From: Chrysophaeum taylorii
Lineage: Eukaryota; Sar; Pelagophyceae; Pelagomonadales; Pelagomonadaceae
Direction: 5' to 3'
Length of the DNA stretch: 64,000 bases
Assembly: GCA_029834535.1 (NCBI GenBank)
Contig: JAQMWT010000531.1
Location: 186,001-250,000 of the forward strand
Under the pieces are notes generated by a model, which did not search any database, was not told where the DNA came from, and worked only from the letters and a program-made list of their open reading frames with translations. Positions 27,192 through 36,950 of the stretch are shown here, in pieces. The translations under genes were made by a program, and so were the position numbers. The first letter of the stretch is position 1, and each line of letters begins with the position of its first letter.

Positions 27192-28681
27192 TGAAGGAGA
27201 TCATCACGTTGTGCGTGGGTCAGTGCGGGAACCAGATCGGGTCTGAGTTCTGGAAGCAGATCACCGCCGAGCACGGGATCCGGCCCGACGGTCGGCCAGA
27301 GGATTTCGCCGACGGCGAAGACCGCAAGGACGTATTCTTTTACCAAGCCGACGACGAACGGTTCGTCCCGCGAGCGCTGTTGCTGGACCTCGAGCCGCGC
27401 GTTGTGAACGCGATCCAGACCTCGAGGCACCGCGACCTCTTCAACCCGGAGAACGTCTTCGTTGCCAAGGAGGGGGGGGGCGCGGGAAACAACTGGGCGA
27501 GCGGCTATCGTCAAGCCGAGGAGAATAGCGAGCTCCTCCTGGACATGTTTGATCGCGAGGCGGACAACTCGGACTCCTTAGAGGGGTTCGTGCTCACGCA
27601 CTCGATCGCCGGCGGCACGGGCTCGGGGATGGGCTCCTTCATCCTCGAACGACTCAACGACCATTACCCCAAGAAGCTCGTGCAGACGTACTCGGTCTTT
27701 CCTAACTGGGAGGAAGACCAGTCCGACGTCGTCGTGCAACCCTACAACTCGGTGCTCTCCTTGAAGCGCCTCGCCGTCAACGCGGACTGCGTGGTGGTCC
27801 TCGACAACACGGCGCTCAACAGAATAGCCGTCGACAGACTCCGAATTCAGAACCCTTCCGTCCACCACGTAAACTCCCTCGTCTCGACGGTTATGGCCGC
27901 CTCCACCACGACGTTGAGGTACCCGGGGTATGCCAACAACGACCTCGTCGGCCTCGTCGCTTCCTTGGTCCCGACACCCCGGTGCCACTTTCTCATGACC
28001 GGGTACACGCCCCTCACGATCGACGACGACGACGACGACGACGGCGGCGCCAAAGCCGCCGAGGACGACCGCCGCCGAGGCGCCGAGGCGGTCCCGCGAC
28101 AACAACATCATCATCAACAGCACACGGCGGGGCTCGCCGTCCGCAAGACCTCGGTCCTCGACGTGATGCGGCGCCTCACGCAAGCCAAGAACATCATGGT
28201 GAGCGCCAACACGCGGAGGGGCGTCTACCTCTCCCTTCTCAACGTCATCCAGGGCGACGTCGACCCGACCGAGGTGCACAAGGCCCTCCAGCGTATCCGC
28301 GAGCGCCGCCTCGTCTCCTTCATCCCGTGGGGCCCGGCCTCCTTCAACGTCGCCCTCTCCCGCAAGTCACCCTACGTCCAGCACAAGCACAAGGTCTCCG
28401 GCCTCCTCCTCGCGAACCACACGTGCATCTCCCAGCTATTCGCGAAGACGGTCACCGCCTACGACCGCATCCGCAAACGCAACGCCTTCATGGAAAACTA
28501 CCGCCGCGAGCCCATGTTTTCCGACAACCTCGACGAGTTTGACGACGCGAGGGGCGTCGTCACAGCCCTCCGCGACGAATACCTCGCCGCCGAGACCCCC
28601 GAGTACGTCGACTGGGGCGCCGTCGACGACGACGACGGCGGCGGCGGCGGCGGCCAACACAATTCCGCCGTATTAGATTAG
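27191..28681 (+). CDS. TUBG1: Gamma-tubulin
   Basis: The 496-residue protein is gamma-tubulin, the microtubule nucleator of gamma-tubulin ring complexes at centrosomes and basal bodies. It has the N-terminal [17 protein letters not shown], the GTP-binding GGTGSGMGS signature, [29 protein letters not shown] and [18 protein letters not shown]. These are diagnostic of the gamma rather than alpha or beta subfamily. It is ~45 residues longer than the usual ~450. The excess lies mainly in an Asp/His/Gln-rich insert at about residues 278-315, between TGYTPLT and [10 protein letters not shown], i.e. in the M-loop, and in a Gly-rich C-terminal tail. A transposon end abuts the ATG. The gene converges with the bL28 gene 28 bp beyond the stop. 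Confidence 0.97.
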   Translation: MKEIITLCVGQCGNQIGSEFWKQITAEHGIRPDGRPEDFADGEDRKDVFFYQADDERFVPRALLLDLEPRVVNAIQTSRHRDLFNPENVFVAKEGGGAGNNWASGYRQAEENSELLLDMFDREADNSDSLEGFVLTHSIAGGTGSGMGSFILERLNDHYPKKLVQTYSVFPNWEEDQSDVVVQPYNSVLSLKRLAVNADCVVVLDNTALNRIAVDRLRIQNPSVHHVNSLVSTVMAASTTTLRYPGYANNDLVGLVASLVPTPRCHFLMTGYTPLTIDDDDDDDGGAKAAEDDRRRGAEAVPRQQHHHQQHTAGLAVRKTSVLDVMRRLTQAKNIMVSANTRRGVYLSLLNVIQGDVDPTEVHKALQRIRERRLVSFIPWGPASFNVALSRKSPYVQHKHKVSGLLLANHTCISQLFAKTVTAYDRIRKRNAFMENYRREPMFSDNLDEFDDARGVVTALRDEYLAAETPEYVDWGAVDDDDGGGGGGQHNSAVLD

Positions 28682-28709
28682 ATTAGACTAGATTAGATTA
28701 GATTTTATT

Positions 28710-29087
28710 TTAGATGAGGTACTTGGTGAGGTCGACGTCGTACTTGTTGGCCGCCTTCTGGAGGCCGTATTTTGCGATCGTCTTGAGGGCCTTGGTCGAG
28801 ACCCGCATGCGGACGTAGCGGTCGGCCTCGGCCCACCAGAGTCGACGCGTCTGGAGGTTGACGTGCTGGACCTTGTGGTTGCGTTTGTGGGAAAAGGTGA
28901 CCGTCATCGCCTTGGCGTTGCGACGCTTGCCGGTCAAATCGCAGACGCGGAACCGCATCGTGGGTGGCGGCGTCGCGATCTGGCGACGGCCCTGGGAATG
29001 GAGGAGGAGTACTTGGGTGGGCGGCACGAGGGCCGCGGCAGCCCAGGCCATCATCGCCAGCAGGAGGAGGGCCTTCGGCTTGATCAT
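28710..29087 (-). CDS. rpl28: Plastid ribosomal protein bL28 precursor
   Basis: The 125-residue precursor ends with a complete bL28 domain (from MRFRVCDLTGKRRN, residue 44). Typical features are NLQTRRLWW, VRMRVSTKALKTI and a final DVDLTKYL, closest in layout to cyanobacterial and plastid L28. The first 43 residues are a leader. A hydrophobic signal core (ALLLLAMMAWAAAALVP) is followed by a basic segment (HSQGRRQ), as expected for import through the ER into a complex plastid. The start is the ATG at 29087 because longer readings run through unrelated Arg-rich sequence. It belongs to the large subunit of the plastid ribosome. The 5' end lies 90 bp from the divergent TBC gene. Confidence 0.92.
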   Translation of the reverse strand: MIKPKALLLLAMMAWAAAALVPPTQVLLLHSQGRRQIATPPPTMRFRVCDLTGKRRNAKAMTVTFSHKRNHKVQHVNLQTRRLWWAEADRYVRMRVSTKALKTIAKYGLQKAANKYDVDLTKYLI

Positions 29088-29177
29088 CCTTTTCCTTATT
29101 CGAGTTGAAGAAGTCTGGAGGTCGTCGTCAGACGATATATCCGTTGGATTTTGTATTCCGGTGGAAGGAGAAGCAAA

Positions 29178-31005
29178 ATGCTCCAAGCCCTGATGGCGAC
29201 GGACCCGATGATTGGATTCGTTGAGGAGGACGACTTCAGCGAGATGGGCGACGAGACGGCGGCGTCGTCGTGGGCGTCGTGGCCGTCTCGGTCGTCCTCG
29301 TCGTCGGACATGATGATCCATCCCGGAGCCCGGCTTCGCGCGGTGGTCGAGAAGGCGAAGCTGAGCCTCGCGAGCGTCGAGAGTCGCGCCGCGCGGGCCG
29401 TCGCGCACGTGCGGCGCGTGATCGACGACGAGATGGACCACGTGCGGCGCATCATCGACGACGAGGTGGACCGCATGCGGTCGCTGCGGTTGCGGCGCGA
29501 GGACGTCGACGCGAAACGAAGGTCGCTCCATTTTTTAGGTCATCCAACGCGCGAGACGACCATGGAGGCCGCGCAGCGCATGGTTCGGTGGCTGCGGCGG
29601 GAGGCGGAGCTGCTGGCGATAGGGTTTAGCGACGAGAGCTCGGACGGCGACGCGAGCGAGATCTCGGAAGCGCGGCGATCGCTTCTCGACGACCTCACGG
29701 CGTGGCGAGCGCTCGTCGAGGAGGTACCGGCGGCTCCCGAGGAGATCCCCGTCCTCACGCTCGCGGACCGGCGACGCGCCGAGCTCTCGCGCGAGGCCTT
29801 GTGCGAGACGCCGGGCCGCGTCCTCCATCGCGTCTACGTCTTGGTCGGCGACGCTCGCGCGTTAGCGAAAGCAGCGTTCGTCTGCCGCGCGTTCCGCGAC
29901 CGCACCGACCGCGATGCCGCCGGCCGGCTGTTGTGGAAGTGGACGCTGCGCCACGGCACGCGGCCAAAGACGGGAACCCGGGCATGCCGGGGGCTCTGGC
30001 TCTCGCTCGCGGCGGCCGCCCGCGACGACTTCGACTTTCGCGCCCCGGGATTGGACGACCTCGTTCTGCCCCAGCCCGTCCGCGAGGGCCAGTGGCGCGC
30101 TCAGATTGCCGTCGACGCTGCGCGCACCCCGCTGTCGCGCTTGTGGCGCGGCCTCGCGGTTCCGGAGGAGGAGGCCACCACCTTCGATCAACTCGACGCT
30201 CGACGCCTCAAGCCGTACCGAAGCCTCGTCGCGCGCGTCTGCGACGTCGTCGCGTCGACGCACCCCCGCCTCGGCTACTGCCAGGGGGTCGACTACGTTG
30301 TCGCCTACGCGCTCCGCGCGACCTGCCTCGACCCCGACGACGCCCATCTTCTCGTGGCCACCCTCCTGGACAGCTTTGACCTCGCCGGTCTCTTCGAGCC
30401 GGGCCTGCCGAGTTTGAAGAAGCGATGTCTCGAGCTCGGTTTACTCCTCGAAGCGCGCTGCCCAGACCTCGCCCACCACCTCGCCAACCACGGCGTCCAG
30501 ATGGAGTTGTTCGCGGCGGCCTGGATCCAGACCCTTTTCGTCTACGTCGACGCCCTTCCCCTCGACGTGCTCGACCTCGTCTGGACGCTGCTGCTCTTCG
30601 AACGATCGTGGAAAATCGTGCACCGCCTCGCCCTCGCCATCTTCGTCACGCTCGAGCCCCACGTCCTTCGGAGATGCCACGCACCGCACGAAACCCTCCT
30701 CTTCATCTCCCAGCTCACTACCGCCGACAGGCCCGCCAGACGCGCGACCACTTCGGGCGACGACGTGCAGGCCGTCGACCTTTTTTTTGACGACGACGAC
30801 GCAAAAAAAATCGTAAGCTTGTGTTTTTACTCCCACACCTCACTTTGTCTCGCAGCTTCGGTGCGCCATGAACATCAAAGTCACCAGGTCGATGCTCGCG
30901 CGCATCGGAGCCAACGAGCTTCTCCCGAAGCCTCTCCGCGCGCGCGTCTCCGCGACCGACGACGACCACCACGGGCACACCCTTACCACCATCGCGCGAC
31001 GCTGA
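29178..31005 (+). CDS. TBC-domain Rab GTPase-activating protein
   Basis: Two exons (29178-30812 and 30856-31005) give a 594-residue protein with a 43-nt phase-0 intron. The TBC domain (about residues 303-495) has the arginine finger in IAVDAARTPLSRLW (I-x-x-D-x-x-R) and the glutamine finger in LGYCQGVDYV, so GAP activity towards a Rab is expected. Further conserved blocks are MELFAAAWIQTLFVY and LDLVWTLLLFE. The N-terminal 180 residues form helices rich in Arg and Asp (VRRVIDDEMDHVRRIIDDEV). A possible F-box-like segment (AAFVCRAFRDRT, then LLWKWTLRHG) precedes the TBC domain. Splicing replaces a poly-Arg reading with LRCAMNIKVTRSMLARIGAN, a plausible helical C-terminus. The ATG at 29178 is the first in frame. 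Confidence 0.88.
30813..30855 (+). other. 43-nt intron of the TBC gene
   Basis: Donor GTAAGC, acceptor CTCGCAG, phase 0. Without splicing the frame continues into a low-complexity poly-Arg readout of a GAC microsatellite. With splicing it ends cleanly at TGA 31003-31005. Confidence 0.8.
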
Positions 31006-31047
31006 CGCGCGGGACTCTGGGAAAGACAGTCACCTCTTCCCCCTATG

Positions 31048-31095
<48 letters not shown>

Positions 31096-31455
31096 ATGGG
31101 AGTGTGTCCACGCGGTTTCCTCGTATCGTACTCCCCCCCGTACCGCGCGTGATAACTCCACTACATAGCATGCACTCTGTTCATTCTGTAAGGTTCAAGC
31201 CGCGATCGACTAGAGTCTAGTCGATCGACCGCCCCCAATATTATGATTATTTGGGTGCGCGCGCGTGTTTTTCGGACAACACCGCCAATTTCTGCGGCTC
31301 TTTGTTGCAGTTTTTACGCATACTTAGTGTGCATGAACACGAATTCTTGCCCATCGAAAGGCCTGCAGCAAAGCCGGGCCGGGCCGGGTCGGGCCGGGCT
31401 GGCGGCGTCCGCACCTACTACGCTATGGGTCATTCATTCCTTCCTTCCTTCATCA
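31006..31455. other. Convergent 3' intergenic region with palindrome and GAC repeat
   Basis: No gene is supported between the TBC and MYB 3' ends. It contains a GAC microsatellite (about 31049-31095) and a near-perfect palindrome at 31203-31227 (12-bp arms CGATCGACTAGA around one base). Confidence 0.7.
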
Positions 31456-32176
31456 TCACTGCTTCCTTGTACGACGACGACGACGACGATGCAATGATCG
31501 AGCGTGGTCCGTCATCTCGAGGAGGTGGGGCCAGTACGCGAAGGAAAAGATGTGGCGGCGGAGATCCCCGTGCTGGGAACAAAACGCAACAACGGCGCGG
31601 GTGCCACCCTCGACCCCGAGGGCAAGCGCAACCTGCGCTGTGTGGAGGTACGCGCGGCCGCGCTCGAGAAGCGCGAACGCCGACACCACCGGCATGATGC
31701 GCGTCTTGTAGATCGCGCGCCGGATCGACTGCTGCATCCTCAGTTGCGCGCATCGCGTTTGCACGGCCACGCGCGGACGGCCAGGCAGCAGCTTTGATAT
31801 CTCAGAGGTCGTCTTTTTGGCACCGAGCGATCGGGTCATAACCGCAGTCTCCTGTGGTGTCCACGGTTTATCGCCTCCCGACAGATAGTAGAACCATCTG
31901 TCGTGGCATTCCTTGGTCGTTCGGCCCGGCAGCGTCTTCGCGATGCGAGCCCAACGTTTGACCGACGCCAGACCGACCTCGAGCTTGAGGCGCGCGTCTT
32001 CCTCGGACGACCACGCCGCCCCTGCAACCAAACCGACAGTGGCGCGCCATCGCGCGGCGCATTCCGCCGACGAGATCCTGTGGCCGACGCGCACGGCGAC
32101 CTTCTCCCACTGCTGTCCAATTTCCTCCACGGCGAAGCGAAGCGCCTCATCCTCCTCCGGCGACCACCACCGCCTC

Positions 32177-32229
<53 letters not shown>

Positions 32230-32241
32230 GGATCGCGCCAT
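31456..32241 (-). CDS. MYB/SANT DNA-binding protein
   Basis: The 261-residue protein starts with a run of about 16 Asp coded by a GAT repeat. Three MYB-type repeats follow: the first RRWWSPEEDEALRFAVEEIG with W-E-K-V and C-A-A-R-W; the second AAWSSEEDARLKLEV with W-A-R-I-A and C-H-D-R-W; a third, more divergent, begins KPWTPQETAVMTRSL and has Q-T-R-C. The C-terminal ~90 residues are unrelated and end Arg-rich. The Trp spacing fits R2R3-type or c-MYB-like proteins, so it is probably a nuclear transcription factor or an snRNA-activating/CDC5-like protein. It is divergent from the kinesin gene, with 222 bp between the start codons. Confidence 0.85.
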
Positions 32242-32463
32242 TTTGTTTTGAAAAACAATAGAATTCCGGATGGATGGATGGATGGATTGATTGTCTTCGC
32301 GTTGCAGTTAGTAGTTAGGATAATAATAGGGAAGGATTCTGCGCGCGTGACGTCATCCTATTTTGTTGTGATGCGGCCGTTGCGCGGGCTTTGAAAAAAA
32401 GACAGAAAACCTACGAGTGTATGTCCGCGGATCTTGGTCGTCGTCGTCGTCGTCGTCGTCGCG

Positions 32464-35415
32464 ATGGCTGAGGAGACAAGCCGCGTGAATGTGTTTGCTC
32501 GGCTGCGGCCTTTCTCCGAGCGAGAGAACGAGGTGTTCCACGCCGTGCGCGCCGACGAGGCGAGCGGAAAGATTGCGGTGGAGGATGCCGAGGGGGCAAT
32601 GGAGCAGGCGCTGCGCGCGTCGTTCACCTCGAACAACGGAACTGCGAGCTTCGACGGCGGCGGCAGACTCGCTGGGGCGAAGACCTTCGAGTTTGACGGC
32701 GTCTTCGACGCGCAGTCGACGCAGGCGGACGTAATGGCCGGCGTCGGTCTGCCGGTACTGAACGCGGTTCTGCAGGGGTATCACGGCTGCATTTTTGCCT
32801 ACGGGCAGACGGGGAGCGGCAAGACGTTTACGTTGCTGAACAGTGGGAGCACGAGCGATAGCCATCAAGAGGCGGGGCTGTTGCCGCGGCTGGTGGCGAC
32901 GCTGTTCGTGCGAGCTCGGATGGACGCGGCGCACGCGTACGCGGTCGAGGCGGCGAGCTTTCAGATCTACAACGAGCAGGTGGACGATTTGCTCCATCCG
33001 CGACATCGCGAGGGTGTCGGACACAATTTGAGCGTGTCGCGGACGCCGACCGGTCAGGGCGTCGTGGACGATCTCACTTGGATTCCGTGTTCGTCGGCCA
33101 ACGAGCTGCTCGAGTTTTTCGCCAGAGCGCGAAAGAACGTGATATACGCGGAGACGAAAATGAACAAGGCGTCGTCGCGGTCGCACGCGTGCTTTCAGCT
33201 GCGTTTGTCGCGGCGGCCGCGGCACGGCTCGACCCTCAAAGGCACGGTCGCCACGCTGTCGGTCATCGACCTCGCCGGGTCGGAGCGGGTGAAGCGGTCG
33301 GGCGTCAGCGGCAAGGAATTCAAAGAGGCGGTCAACATCAACGGATCGTTGCTGGCGCTCGGAAACGTGGTGTCGGCGCTCGCGACGGGAAAGAAACACG
33401 TGCCGTATCGCGACTCGAAGCTCACGCGACTCCTCGAGGGGCGCGTCGGCGGCAACTGCCGGACGAATCTCGTCGTGTGCGCGAGCCCGTCGGCCGATTC
33501 GGTGTCCGAGACGATGTCTACGCTATCTTTTGCGGCGCGCGCGATGAGGGTCAAGGTCGCCGCGACAATCAACGAGGTCGACGACGTCTTGCCGCCGGAC
33601 GACGCGAACGGCTTGGCGTTGGTCGAGACGTCGGGCGACGCCGCCCGGAGCGAGGCCGAGCGCAAGCTGAGGGAAGACCAAGCCAACGCGGCCCTCGAGT
33701 CGCGGCGTCGGGCCGAAGAAGCCCTCGCCCGCGAGCGCGAGGCCAAAAACACGGCGTTGCTCCAGGAGCGGAAGGTGGCCGAGCGCGAGCGGCTCGAGGC
33801 CCGACGAGCGCTCGAGACCGAGCGAAAGGCGGCCGAGCGCGCGTTGCGCGAGGAGCGGCGAGCGGTCGAACGGTCCAAGGCCGACGTCATCGAACACAAG
33901 GAAACGGCGATGAAGCTCAAGGTGGCGTGGGCGGAGCTCGACGCCGAGAACAAGAAAATCAAGGACGAACTCAAAGTCAAGGCGGGGGAGCTCGAGGCGG
34001 CGCGCGAGGCGGCCGCCGAAGAAAAGGGCCTGAGACGGGGGGCCGAAGAGCGCGAATCAGGGCTGCGCGGAGAACTGCGGAATGTCGAGAAGGACAAATC
34101 CAAGCTCGAGCAGCTCAAGCTGCGCGTCGAGGACGATTTAAAGGACGCTCGAGCCGAGTGGACCAAAGAGAAGCTCGCGTCCGAAAAACGGTCTGCCTCG
34201 CTCTCGCGCGAGATCGAGGAGCTCGAGGCGACGACGCTCGCGACAAAGCGGGAGCTCGACGAAACCCGCGAGGCTTTGAGAGAGCTCCAAACCCAATTCG
34301 ACGCTACGGCGAAGCACAGCATCGCAAAACTCGAAGAGGAGCGGCGCGCCGCCGCGGATCGACGCGCGCGGCTCGCAGAAAATCTCGAGCGCGCGCTGCG
34401 CGAGGGAGCTACGCTGCGGGAAACCGTCGCCACCGTCGAGGCCGAGCACGACACGACGGCGGTCGCATTCGAAGCGTCCCGGCGCCTCGCCGTCGTCGAA
34501 ACCCTCACCTCCTCGGCCATCGCCAAAGCATATAGCGACGCGGCGTCTTCGCGCCGCGAGATCCGCCTCCGAGACGTAGAACGACGCGCAACGTCCGAGC
34601 GCCGGCAGTTCGCGGAACGCGAGGCCGTCCTTCATAGCACCGTCACCGCCCAAGCCGCCGAGCTCGAGGCCATCTCACACCATCTCAGCGAAGCAAACAA
34701 TACGCTCGACGCCTTGCGCGACGAGCGCGACGAGGCGTTGGCTTCTCGCGGTCGCGAGCGCGAGAAGCACGCCGAGCAGCACGCGCAGCTCGAACAACAG
34801 CTCCAGGCGCTCGAGGAGCGCGCTCGGTGCGAGCTCGATAAGGCCGAGCTCGCCCGCGACACCGCATCCGCGGACCGCGAAGCCCTCGTTTCTACCGCGC
34901 GCGACCTCGAGCGCCGCTTGGCCGAAGAGGTCCGCGCGAACGCCGACCTCATCACCGAGATCGCGCGAGTCCGCGAAGAGAATGTCGCAGCCACCATCCG
35001 CTACCAGGAGAACCTCCAGGTCGAGCGCGAGCGAGGGAGTCAGTTTGCGGCGGAACTCGAGGATCTCGCGCGGCGCTTCGAGGGCCGCGAGTCGCGCGAG
35101 CAGGACCTCGACGCCATCGACAAGCTCCGCAGCAGCGTCCACGCCGAGCGCCAGCGCGCGATGGACCTCATGAACGCCGCTCTCCAGACGCAGCGCGAGC
35201 TCGAGCACGCCCGACACGTCGACCGTATCTTTGGGCCCGAGTCGGCGCGAAGCCGCAAACACCGCGACCAGATGCGCCGCCTCGAGTTCGAGCGTACGGG
35301 GACCGCGAGACCCACGAGTGCGAGGCGTCGTCCGCCACACCAAAAAATACAAATCAGGCCCTCGAACCACAGCACCTTCAGCGGGGCCGCGGTCAAGCAC
35401 TCGGTCGACGTCTAA
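32464..35415 (+). CDS. Kinesin with N-terminal motor and long coiled coil
   Basis: The 983-residue protein begins RVNVFARLRPF. It has a complete kinesin motor (residues 1-370): P-loop GQTGSGKT near 114, switch I NKASSRSH near 232, switch II DLAGSE near 269, and LSFAARAMRVK closing the domain. Residues 395-930 are a nearly continuous coiled coil rich in EAERKLRED-type heptads. The N-terminal motor predicts plus-end-directed movement, and the coil predicts dimerisation. The tail (residues 930-983) is basic and lacks a recognised cargo domain. The subfamily is not assigned; the layout fits flagellar or mitotic N-kinesins. The ATG at 32464 puts the motor at the very N-terminus. Intronless. Confidence 0.93.
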   Translation: MAEETSRVNVFARLRPFSERENEVFHAVRADEASGKIAVEDAEGAMEQALRASFTSNNGTASFDGGGRLAGAKTFEFDGVFDAQSTQADVMAGVGLPVLNAVLQGYHGCIFAYGQTGSGKTFTLLNSGSTSDSHQEAGLLPRLVATLFVRARMDAAHAYAVEAASFQIYNEQVDDLLHPRHREGVGHNLSVSRTPTGQGVVDDLTWIPCSSANELLEFFARARKNVIYAETKMNKASSRSHACFQLRLSRRPRHGSTLKGTVATLSVIDLAGSERVKRSGVSGKEFKEAVNINGSLLALGNVVSALATGKKHVPYRDSKLTRLLEGRVGGNCRTNLVVCASPSADSVSETMSTLSFAARAMRVKVAATINEVDDVLPPDDANGLALVETSGDAARSEAERKLREDQANAALESRRRAEEALAREREAKNTALLQERKVAERERLEARRALETERKAAERALREERRAVERSKADVIEHKETAMKLKVAWAELDAENKKIKDELKVKAGELEAAREAAAEEKGLRRGAEERESGLRGELRNVEKDKSKLEQLKLRVEDDLKDARAEWTKEKLASEKRSASLSREIEELEATTLATKRELDETREALRELQTQFDATAKHSIAKLEEERRAAADRRARLAENLERALREGATLRETVATVEAEHDTTAVAFEASRRLAVVETLTSSAIAKAYSDAASSRREIRLRDVERRATSERRQFAEREAVLHSTVTAQAAELEAISHHLSEANNTLDALRDERDEALASRGREREKHAEQHAQLEQQLQALEERARCELDKAELARDTASADREALVSTARDLERRLAEEVRANADLITEIARVREENVAATIRYQENLQVERERGSQFAAELEDLARRFEGRESREQDLDAIDKLRSSVHAERQRAMDLMNAALQTQRELEHARHVDRIFGPESARSRKHRDQMRRLEFERTGTARPTSARRRPPHQKIQIRPSNHSTFSGAAVKHSVDV

Positions 35416-35490
35416 TAATACATACTTTGGAATAAGCACCCCCTTTTTTATCATCAACGGACATTGCAAGCAAGCACCAGTAGCTTCGCC

Positions 35491-36391
35491 ATGTTGTTGT
35501 TGCTTTTGGTGGCGGTGGCAGCCACCACCTCCGCGTTTCAATGGCACTACTCCTGTCCGGCGGCGGTGCGCTTGACCGTGAGACAGGCCGAGCCGCCGAG
35601 TTACGAGGGCGTGACGGAGGATGACGTCAAGCAGCTGATCTACGAGACGGAGGCGGACGAGCTGGATGAGACGTCGCTCCCCACCGAAAAAATGGAGGAG
35701 GATCTGCCCGAGCTGCCCGACGAGTGGATGCCGCCGAAGGAGGAGGCGGCGGCGGTGGCGGACGGGTGGTACGGCGAGTTCGACGGGCAGAACGACCCAC
35801 TCGACGCGCCGTGGCGACAAGAAGGAGAGGCGATAATTCATCGAGCGGCGGCGGACGTCGGCGTCGAGGTGATGGATGTCGCGTGGCATTTCAACAAAGT
35901 GACGGTGACGGTGGACTCGCCGGACTCGGAGGACGTCACGCGGGCATCGAGGTCAATTATTACCAACCTCGAGAACGTAGACCCGCGGCTACGTATCTTA
36001 GACCGACACGAACTCGAGGTGACCTCGCCTGGCACGAGCGATTTCCTCACGATGCAGCGCGACTTTGATGCCTTCAAGGGCTTCGACGTCGACGTCATCA
36101 TCCTCAACCCCGACGACACGACTAGGACGATCACCGGCAAAATCGTGAGTAGTTGCTGCGCGTCTCCGTGAATTTTTTTTATCGTAGGTGGCGCGCGATA
36201 CCATGAATCTCGTCCTCGGAAAGAACAAGGGCCGCCAAATCAAGATCCTCAATTGTCTTATCAAAGAGGTCCGGTTATTACCAGCAAAATCCGAGTCGGG
36301 CGGCAAGAAAAAGAAGAAGAACGAGGGGACCACCGCCTCACGACCACCAGAAAACCCGCATCCTCAAGGAGAAACGAAACATCACCGCTAA
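35491..36391 (+). CDS. rimP: Plastid-targeted RimP-like ribosome maturation factor
   Basis: Two exons (35491-36144 and 36188-36391) give 285 residues with a 43-nt phase-0 intron. The N-terminus is a signal peptide ending VAATTSAFQWHY, with the A-F/S-A-F type cleavage site that marks import into secondary red-lineage plastids. An acidic linker follows (DDVKQLIYETEADELDE). The RimP core (about residues 110-250) has EAIIHRAAADVGVEVMDVAW, the turn VTVTVDSP, D-R-H-E-L-E-V-T-S-P-G and, across the intron, ITGKI joined to VARDTMNLVLG. RimP assists maturation of the small ribosomal subunit. The C-terminal tail is Lys-rich. It lies 75 bp after the kinesin stop. Confidence 0.85.
36145..36187 (+). other. 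43-nt intron of the RimP-like gene
   Basis: Donor GTGAGT and acceptor ATCGTAG, phase 0. Splicing joins two halves of a conserved RimP segment (TGKI and VARDTMN), which supports the call strongly. The length equals that of the TBC intron. Confidence 0.88.
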
Positions 36392-36950
36392 AAAAAGCGT
36401 AATTAGGACTTTTTATCCGAACTCCCGCCGAAATTGACACGGTCTTTGTTGGAGCGGAATATTTGTTGATGGCAGAGAAGCATTGTGAGGGTCGGGAGAT
36501 AGATGTCGTAAAAAGCGCAAGAGCTGCTGCTCGAGATTCTCTCTCGCTCGAGTGAATGCGCGCCAATTGAATTGGTGGGCGTGCGCGGAAGCCGACTTCG
36601 TTTCGACGAAAGAGATGTGAGTGGGACACAGAGACGTGCGTGGCGCCAATTCTCGCGCGGGGAGTGAAGAATGTCCCTGGAGTTCGCACGCATACACCGC
36701 CGGCTGCGGGTAAATCGACACGGACCCTCGAGTTAGTTCCTCCACCGAAACAGCTAGCTGCGGTTGTCCCTTTAGAAGGAAGGAAGGAAGGAAGGAAGGA
36801 AGGGAAGGCAGAGGAAGAAAGGGGCGATGCTATTGGGAGGTCCCCGGTGAGCCAACCATCACAAATGACTGAGATTGGCTGTGGAAATTCGAATGTTGTT
36901 GTTAACAATAGCAAAATTGGATGGAGAGGACACCATCTCTAGTACTGGGA
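36392..36950. other. Intergenic region, no supported gene
   Basis: This lies between the RimP-like gene and the 3' end of the orphan on the minus strand, with a GGAA microsatellite (36777-36806). Minus-strand frames here are compositionally ordinary but have no recognisable domain and no neighbouring support. Confidence 0.55.

Noticed and set aside
28020-28139. Gamma-tubulin M-loop insert as an intron
   Set aside because: The only upstream GT close by would remove the conserved YTPLT segment, and no good donor lies at the insert border.
31006-31220. Poly-Arg C-terminal extension of the TBC protein
   Set aside because: It is the unspliced reading of a GAC microsatellite; a GT-AG intron at 30813-30855 gives a better C-terminus.
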